This document shows, piece by piece, positions 42,309 to 46,987 of a DNA stretch of 46,987 nucleotides. Positions within the stretch are counted from its first letter, which is position 1. Each line of letters begins with the position of its first letter. Both the position numbers and the translations under genes were made by a program. The notes under the pieces were generated by a model. It saw only the letters and a program-made list of their open reading frames with translations. It searched no databases and had not been told where the DNA came from. The stretch is from positions 1 through 46,987 of the forward strand of contig LNFB01000220.1 in the NCBI GenBank assembly GCA_001464385.1, given 5' to 3'. The DNA comes from Deltaproteobacteria bacterium Ga0077550 (GTDB lineage Bacteria > Myxococcota_A > Polyangia > Nannocystales > Nannocystaceae).

Positions 42309-43916
42309 TCAGCCGCGCCGCGTCGCCGTCGCCAGGTACCGCATCGCTCGCACAGGATCCGCGCTGACCGCCGCGAGCACCCCACCCATCGCGGCCCCGA
42401 TCACGCCGACCGTCGCGACCTCCGACCCCGCGAAGAACAACCCGTCGATCGGTGACCTCGGCCGCAGCGCCGCCTGGGCGAAGCGCTCGGGCGTCGGCGC
42501 CAATCCATAGATCGAGCCCCGCATCGGTCGCACGAAGTGATCCGTCGACACCGGCGTCGACAGCTCGGCGTACGCGATCTTGTCGCGCAGCCCCGGCATG
42601 TGCGAGAGCAGCTGCTCGAGCAGTCGCGCGTGCAGGCGGTGCTTGAGCGCCTCGTACTCGTCGCCGCGCTTGCGCCACTGCAGGTCGCGGAACGGCGCGA
42701 AGACCTCCCACGGCACGAACGTGACCACCTCGCCGGTGTGCAGCTGCGCCGACGTCGGATCGTGCTCGGGATCCTTGAGCGACGGGAACGAGCAGTAGAG
42801 CACCGGGGCCGGCGGCAGCGGATCGGGGCCCGAGACCTGCCATGCCTCGTCCTCGGAGCTCCACGTCTCGTAGAACCACTTGTTCGCCGCGCTCGCCCCG
42901 GCCTCGCGGATGTCGCCGCGGAAGCCCAGGTACAGGCACACGTGCGCCGGCGCGGGCTCGAGCGCCGCGATCTGTCGCGCCCACGTCGCGTCGGCGTACG
43001 CCGCCGGCAGCAGCCGCGTCACCGTCGACGCCACGCCGGCGGCACTGATGATGCGATCGGCCCGGGCGACCCGACCGTCGACGAGGCGCACGCCGACGGC
43101 GACCCCGGCCTCGAGCTCGATCTGCGCGACGTCGGCGTGGATCACCGTGTGCCCGCCCGCGTCGGCGACGGTCCGCAGCAGCTCGCGGGCGATCGCGGCC
43201 GAGCCACCCACCGGGTAGTAGCCGCCGTGCATGAAGTGCTTGGTGACGAGCGCCTGCATCGCGAACGACGCGCGGCTCGGCGGCGCGCCGTAGTAGCCCC
43301 ACTGCGACGTCAGCACCGTTGCGAGCCTGGGGTCGCGCGTCAGCCCGTCGATCACGTCCTTGGTCCGCAGCGCCAGCGCGGCGTCGGCCGAGCGCGCCAT
43401 CACGGCCGAGGCCGCGCGCGCCAGCAGCCCCGGCGGGGCCAGTCGACTGAGGTAGTAGCCGCGCATCGTGCCCGCGACCTCGCGGACCTTCGCGAGGTAG
43501 CCGTCGATCGCCGCGCGCTCGTCGGGGAACGCCTCGAGCAGGTTGTCGCGGAAGCGCTGCGGCGAGTCGGGGAAGTCGATGCGGAAGCCGCCGGGGTAGA
43601 CGAACTCGTCGTAGACCGGACCGAGCGAGGCCCACTGCAGGCGATCGTCGGTGAGCGACGCGAGCAGGCGACCGGGCATGCTGTGCTTGGTCACCTCACC
43701 GACCGCGTGCACGCCGACGTCCCACGTCCACGCCTTGCGCCGGAACGTGTGCGTGAAGCCGCCCGGCACGTAGTGCTGCTCGAGCACGAGCACGCGACGG
43801 CCGAGCTTCGCGAGCATCGCCGCGGCGACCATGCCGCCCATGCCCGAGCCGATGACGATCGCGTCCCAGCGCCCCTCGGGGATGTGTCGACTCCACGGCT
43901 TGTGCTCGACGTCCAT
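42309..43916 (-). CDS. FAD/NAD(P)-dependent oxidoreductase, RetSat/CrtI-like
   Basis: The protein is 535 aa. The dinucleotide motif IVIGSGMGGMVAAAMLAKLG lies at 21-40, with EQHYVPGGFTHTFRR just after, the signature shared by phytoene desaturases and all-trans-retinol 13,14-reductases. The C-terminal FFAGSEVATVGVIGAAMGG completes the FAD site. The motif set and length favour the retinol-saturase branch, which reduces isolated double bonds in isoprenoid or polyene chains. ATG at 43916 has GAGG eight bases upstream. Substrate unknown. Confidence 0.9.
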   Translation of the reverse strand: MDVEHKPWSRHIPEGRWDAIVIGSGMGGMVAAAMLAKLGRRVLVLEQHYVPGGFTHTFRRKAWTWDVGVHAVGEVTKHSMPGRLLASLTDDRLQWASLGPVYDEFVYPGGFRIDFPDSPQRFRDNLLEAFPDERAAIDGYLAKVREVAGTMRGYYLSRLAPPGLLARAASAVMARSADAALALRTKDVIDGLTRDPRLATVLTSQWGYYGAPPSRASFAMQALVTKHFMHGGYYPVGGSAAIARELLRTVADAGGHTVIHADVAQIELEAGVAVGVRLVDGRVARADRIISAAGVASTVTRLLPAAYADATWARQIAALEPAPAHVCLYLGFRGDIREAGASAANKWFYETWSSEDEAWQVSGPDPLPPAPVLYCSFPSLKDPEHDPTSAQLHTGEVVTFVPWEVFAPFRDLQWRKRGDEYEALKHRLHARLLEQLLSHMPGLRDKIAYAELSTPVSTDHFVRPMRGSIYGLAPTPERFAQAALRPRSPIDGLFFAGSEVATVGVIGAAMGGVLAAVSADPVRAMRYLATATRRG

Positions 43917-44299
43917 GCTGCGACCTCGCGGCGCGTCGTAGCACGGCCGGCGGTCGGTCCCAGGCGGCCGGCCACCGGCGAGGTCGTCGGCGCGAGTCCC
44001 CCACGGCCCCCGGGGGGCGGCCCGGAACGGCCCGAGTCCGGCCCGGGTCCGGCCGAAATCCCGTGCCAAGCGCACTTCGGGCCGCGCGTGCCAGCACACG
44101 CGGACCCCCGGGGAGCGCCCGGCGCAAAACCCGACCGGGGGCGCCCTAGACCCCCCTGGCGTCCCGTTTCGGTGGCCTGTGAGTCGGTTCACGGCGCCGT
44201 TCGAGCGAAGTCCCCCGCGATCGGGTAGATCCGCCGACGGTACGAAACCCGCGCTTGGACGGTCGCAAGGAGCGAAGCCGGCGCGAGAGAGAGAACGAA
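43917..44299. other. GC-rich intergenic region between divergent genes
   Basis: No gene is seen. The first half (43970-44070) is very rich in GGCCCG/CCGG runs and could form secondary structure. TACGAC at 43940-43935 on the minus strand may be the -10 of the oxidoreductase gene. The stretch 44160-44299 is probably the promoter and long leader of the RRM gene; GCGAGAGAGAGAACGAA immediately precedes its ATG. Confidence 0.5.
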
Positions 44300-44677
44300 A
44301 TGTCGAACAAACTTTTTGTAGGCGGCCTCAGCTGGAACACCACCGACGAGGGACTGCGTGAAGCATTTTCCCGCTTCGGCGAAATCGTCGAGGCGAAGGT
44401 CATCAGCGACCGTGAAACCGGTCGGTCCCGCGGCTTCGGCTTCGTGACGCTCGCAGACTCGACGGCAGCTCAGAATGCCATCCGAGAAATGGACGGCAGC
44501 TCGCTGGATGGCCGCAACATCCGCGTGAACGAAGCCCAGGACAACGGCCGCGGCGGCGGCGGTGGTGGCGGCGGTCGCGGCGGCGGCGGCGGTGGTGGTG
44601 GCGGCGGCCGCTTCGGCGGCGGCGGCGGTGGTGGTGGCGGCGGCCGCGATCGCGGCGGCGGACGCGATCGCTACTAG
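44300..44677 (+). CDS. glycine-rich RNA-binding protein with one RRM
   Basis: The protein is 125 aa. The RRM occupies residues 3-80, with RNP2 KLFVGGLSW and RNP1 SRGFGFVTL, both with the aromatic residues that stack on RNA. The C-terminal 45 residues are almost pure Gly with Arg, Phe and a terminal Tyr (RGG-like). Such bacterial single-RRM proteins are linked to cold shock and mRNA handling. The unusually long upstream region may hold a structured or cold-sensitive leader. Confidence 0.94.
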   Translation: MSNKLFVGGLSWNTTDEGLREAFSRFGEIVEAKVISDRETGRSRGFGFVTLADSTAAQNAIREMDGSSLDGRNIRVNEAQDNGRGGGGGGGGRGGGGGGGGGGRFGGGGGGGGGGRDRGGGRDRY

Positions 44678-44680
44678 GCC

Positions 44681-45631
44681 CTACGAGAGCGCGCTCGCCT
44701 GGCGACGCGCTTCACTCTCCAAGGCGGCGGCGCGCTTCGACTCGAAGCGCGCCGCTTTTGCGTCGAGCACCTCGAGGAAGCTGCCGAGCGCAGCCTGGGC
44801 CGCGCGGCCCGTGTCGCCGAGCCCCGTCGTGCGCTCGAGCAGGCCGAGCTGGCGCACCACCGGCATCAGCACCTCGTCGCGGTGGATTCGCAGGTCGTAG
44901 ATCCCCGCCATCGCGATCTGCAGCGAGCGGCGGCCGAAGCCCTCGATCGTCGAGCCCGGCATCTTGAAGCCCTCGATCGCGCCCCAGATCGCCTCCATGG
45001 TCCGATCGGGTGACAGCTCGAGCGCTGCGTCGAGCATGTTGCGATAGAAGACCATGTGCAGGTTCTCGTCGGTGGCGATGCGCGTCAGCAGGCGCTCGCA
45101 CACCGGATCGCCGCTCTGCTTGCCGGTGTTGCGGTGCGCGATGCGGGTCGCGAGCTCCTGGAACGTCACGTAGGCCAGCGTGTCGAACACGTCGGGGTCG
45201 TTGTCGCGACCGTAGCCGCCGGTCATGTGGATCATGCGCTCGCGCTCGAGCGCCGTCGGATCGACCGCGCGCGTGACCAGCAGGTAGTCGCGGATCGCCG
45301 TGCCGTGGCGGCCCTCCTCGGCGGTCCAGCGGCCGATCCACGTCGCCCACGCGCCGTCGGCTCCCATGCACCGGTGGATCTCGCGGTGGTAGCTGGGGAG
45401 GTTGTCCTCGGTCAGCAGGTTCACCACCAACGCCGTGCGCACGACCGCGGACATCGACGACTGCGACACGTCCCACGCCTGGCCGCCCATCGGCCCGTCG
45501 AAGTCGCGCGCGAGGCTCCACGGCACGTACTCGTGTGGCATCCACTCGCGGGCGGCCGCGAGGTGGCGATCGAGCTCGCGGGCGACGACGGGTTCGAGTT
45601 CGGACAGGACGGAGACCAAGAGGGATGTCAT
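44681..45631 (-). CDS. acyl-ACP desaturase (ferritin-like diiron enzyme)
   Basis: The protein is 316 aa from ATG at 45631. The diiron ligands are visible as TEDNLPSYH (first Glu), TAEEGRHG (ExxH), a Glu in TFQELATRIAH, and ATDENLHMVFY (second ExxH). This is the soluble plant-type stearoyl-ACP desaturase family, found in actinobacteria and some myxobacteria. It should introduce a cis double bond into acyl-ACP. The stop lies only four bases from the convergent RRM gene's stop. Confidence 0.92.
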   Translation of the reverse strand: MTSLLVSVLSELEPVVARELDRHLAAAREWMPHEYVPWSLARDFDGPMGGQAWDVSQSSMSAVVRTALVVNLLTEDNLPSYHREIHRCMGADGAWATWIGRWTAEEGRHGTAIRDYLLVTRAVDPTALERERMIHMTGGYGRDNDPDVFDTLAYVTFQELATRIAHRNTGKQSGDPVCERLLTRIATDENLHMVFYRNMLDAALELSPDRTMEAIWGAIEGFKMPGSTIEGFGRRSLQIAMAGIYDLRIHRDEVLMPVVRQLGLLERTTGLGDTGRAAQAALGSFLEVLDAKAARFESKRAAALESEARRQASALS

Positions 45632-45978
45632 CGGATCGGGTCCTCGGCGCGAGCATCCCCCGCCCAGCACGTTCCTGCGTCGCAGCGACAGTCACACTCC
45701 GGTCGCCGTGGGTCACCGTTGCGTCACCGCCCGCGCGCGTGTGCTAGCCTTGCTGGGCGACGCCCCGCGGCGCCGCGCACGAGGCCACGACGCCGCTGCT
45801 CCCGCTACCCCTCCGGGCTCGGCGACCGTTCGCCGAGATCCCCTCCGATCCGCGGCCTGCAGCCCTGATCCGGGGGTCGCATTACTGGACCGGCAACGAG
45901 CGCTCGCTGCACCTGTGGCATCAGGCGGTCGCGGGCCGCGGCGGCGCCTACCTCGGCGTCGGCACCGACCAGAACTAC

Positions 45979-46731
45979 GTGCTCGCCGGCTGGGCCCGCT
46001 CGCAGTTCGTGGTGATCGTCGACTTCGACCAGTCGGTCGTCGACCTCCACGCGGTCTACCGGGTGTTCTTCGACCACGCGCAGACTCCTGCCCGCTTCTG
46101 CGAGTGCTGGTCCGACGAGTGGCGCGAGCACGCGACCGCGCTGCTGCAGGAGCGCCTCGCCCAGAGCCCCGACGTCGGTCGCATCGTCCGCGCGTTCCGG
46201 ATGGCGCAGCCGCTGGTCCGCGAGCGCCTGTTCCACCTGCGCGGGCTCGTGCACCGCCAGGCGCTGCCGAGCTTCGTGGAGGACGCCGCGCAGTACGAGC
46301 ACGTGCGCCGCCTGTTCGCCGACGATCGCGTCGTCGTGCTGCGCGGCGACTACAACGGCGACGACACCCTGCTCGGCGTCGCCGCGGCGCTGCGTGCCGC
46401 CGACCTGCGCCTCGGCGTCGTCTACCTCTCGAACGTCGAGCAATACCTCGAGTACACGCCCGCGTTCCGCCGCAACTTCCTCGCCCTCGACCTCGACGCC
46501 GACGCCGTCGTCATCCGCACCCTCGGCTGGCGCGTCTTCGGCTACGCCCCCGGCGAGCGCTACCACTACAACGTGCAAGCCGCGACCGGCTTCGCCGACT
46601 GGATGCGCCACAGCACGGTGCGAAGGTTGCCCGAGCTGCTGCGGTTCCGGACGAAGACGGCGGAGACCGGCTTGTCGGTGCTGGATTGTGCGCCGACGCG
46701 CTCGGAGCTCGGGCCGGTGATCTCTCCGTAG
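45979..46731 (+). CDS. conserved protein of unknown function, possibly LIC_10091-type, with unclear start
   Basis: The part from GTG 45979 is 250 aa. Protein-like, conserved-looking sequence continues upstream in frame back to about 45796 (LLPLPLRARRPF, RGSHYWTGNE, GGAYLGVGTDQNY), bounded by TAG at 45745, but without an ATG, GTG or TTG. The pattern GGAYLGVGTDQNY...VVIVDFD...DLH, then VVVLRGDYNGDDTL and GVVYLSNVEQYLEY, resembles a family I recall as LIC_10091-like, possibly with a methyltransferase-type fold. CTG at 45796 or ACG at 45760 are candidate noncanonical starts. Function unknown. Confidence 0.75.
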   Translation: MLAGWARSQFVVIVDFDQSVVDLHAVYRVFFDHAQTPARFCECWSDEWREHATALLQERLAQSPDVGRIVRAFRMAQPLVRERLFHLRGLVHRQALPSFVEDAAQYEHVRRLFADDRVVVLRGDYNGDDTLLGVAAALRAADLRLGVVYLSNVEQYLEYTPAFRRNFLALDLDADAVVIRTLGWRVFGYAPGERYHYNVQAATGFADWMRHSTVRRLPELLRFRTKTAETGLSVLDCAPTRSELGPVISP

Positions 46732-46740
46732 GGGGTGGGC

Positions 46741-46746
46741 TACACT
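46741..46746 (+). promoter_or_regulatory. -10-like TACACT, 6 nt before ATG 46753
   Basis: The hexamer ends six bases before the ATG, the exact spacing of a leaderless start. Confidence 0.4.
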
Positions 46747-46752
46747 CGCGGC

Positions 46753-46911
46753 ATGCGTTGTTCGCCCCGCGTGTTGCTCGTTGGTCCCGCGCTCCTCTTC
46801 GGCTGCTACTCACCCAACGACGAGGTGACCACCGGTGGGGGCGAAGGGGACCCGACCGACGGGAGCGGGAGCGAGAGCGGGACCGCGGCCGGAACGTGTC
46901 AACAAGTTTGA
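46753..46911 (+). pseudogene. 5' part of a lipoprotein gene, ending at a composition break
   Basis: MRCSPRVLLVGPALLFGC is a good lipoprotein signal, followed by a Thr/Gly/Asp/Ser/Glu linker. After TAAGTC-type residues the frame ends at a TGA (52 codons), just where the sequence turns from about 75 percent GC to a T/G-rich stretch. Full-length relatives of this style continue for hundreds of residues, so the gene is likely broken by an insertion, or the end of the sequence is unreliable. Confidence 0.55.
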
Positions 46912-46987
46912 AGCCAGTTGGTTCGGAGTTCAGTGGATGACTGGCGTGGGTTGAGGATGGGCGTTCGGTTCGTGGGTTGGCTTGTTG

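Noticed and set aside
44541..44676. Repeated GGCGGCGGCGGTGGT sequence as a possible tandem array or CRISPR-like repeat
   Set aside because: It simply encodes the Gly-rich tail of the RRM protein; there are no spacers.
1..46987. tRNA, rRNA, CRISPR arrays, integrases or transposases
   Set aside because: None were recognised on either strand by reading; no cloverleaf-like CCA-ended segments or repeat-spacer patterns were noticed.

Overview
The window is high-GC bacterial chromosome with dense protein-coding content on both strands. Several features point to a myxobacterium-type genome (Myxococcota, probably the Nannocystaceae group): at least eleven predicted lipoproteins, some with Ser/Thr/Gly/Asp-rich linkers; a protein ending in a MYXO-CTERM-like Cys/hydrophobic/Arg tail; three histidine kinases; a type III polyketide synthase operon; and very strong G/C preference at third codon positions. 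This assignment is inference from style and content. No rRNA, tRNA, CRISPR array or recognisable insertion sequence was seen. Layout: (1) 1-4577, minus strand: five genes joined by 4-base stop/start overlaps, namely type III polyketide synthase, methyltransferase, FAD oxidoreductase, PlsC/Tmem68-like acyltransferase, and an alpha/beta hydrolase running off the window. The first three match the gene set of phenolic-lipid clusters; the acyltransferase and hydrolase are extra. (2) 4868-9145: hypothetical and lipoprotein genes. Two hypothetical genes share a 55-bp upstream direct repeat, and one carries a DUF6896-like domain. (3) 9189-12239, minus strand: a second overlapping operon encoding a LicC-like nucleotidyltransferase, a ParB/SerK-like (SbnI-type) protein, a second divergent nucleotidyltransferase and a DUF711 protein. 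It has a promoter of the form TTGACC-N17-TAAGAG. I consider this the best candidate for an undescribed pathway. (4) 12286-26695: Sel1-repeat protein, DUF427, large beta-propeller-like lipoprotein, membrane proteins, MAPEG, VWA protein, archaemetzincin-like protease, DNA-alkylation repair protein, tandem-FKBP lipoprotein, MYXO-CTERM protein, dienelactone hydrolase and AraC regulator. (5) 26696-34935: low-GC island with a G-quadruplex motif, rhodanese with a 29-aa membrane peptide, hybrid histidine kinase, TagF-like glycerophosphotransferase, methyltransferase, and a di-CxxCH lipoprotein divergent from a RegB/RegA redox two-component system. (6) 34987-46911: VapBC-like toxin-antitoxin pair, a TetR-controlled DUF3995 operon with a visible operator, an ECF sigma factor coupled to a DUF2892 membrane protein, EF-hand and other lipoproteins, an EEP-fold hydrolase, a PAS hybrid kinase, a RetSat-like oxidoreductase, a Gly-rich RRM protein, an acyl-ACP desaturase, and a lipoprotein that breaks off as the base composition changes at the window's right end. 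A recurring architectural signal is a TAnnnT-like hexamer ending 6-8 nt before the start codon of about eleven genes, suggesting many leaderless transcripts. The hexamer also helps choose starts, because alternative upstream starts often overlap it. Operons are tightly coupled: eleven junctions use ATGA or GTGA 4-base overlaps.
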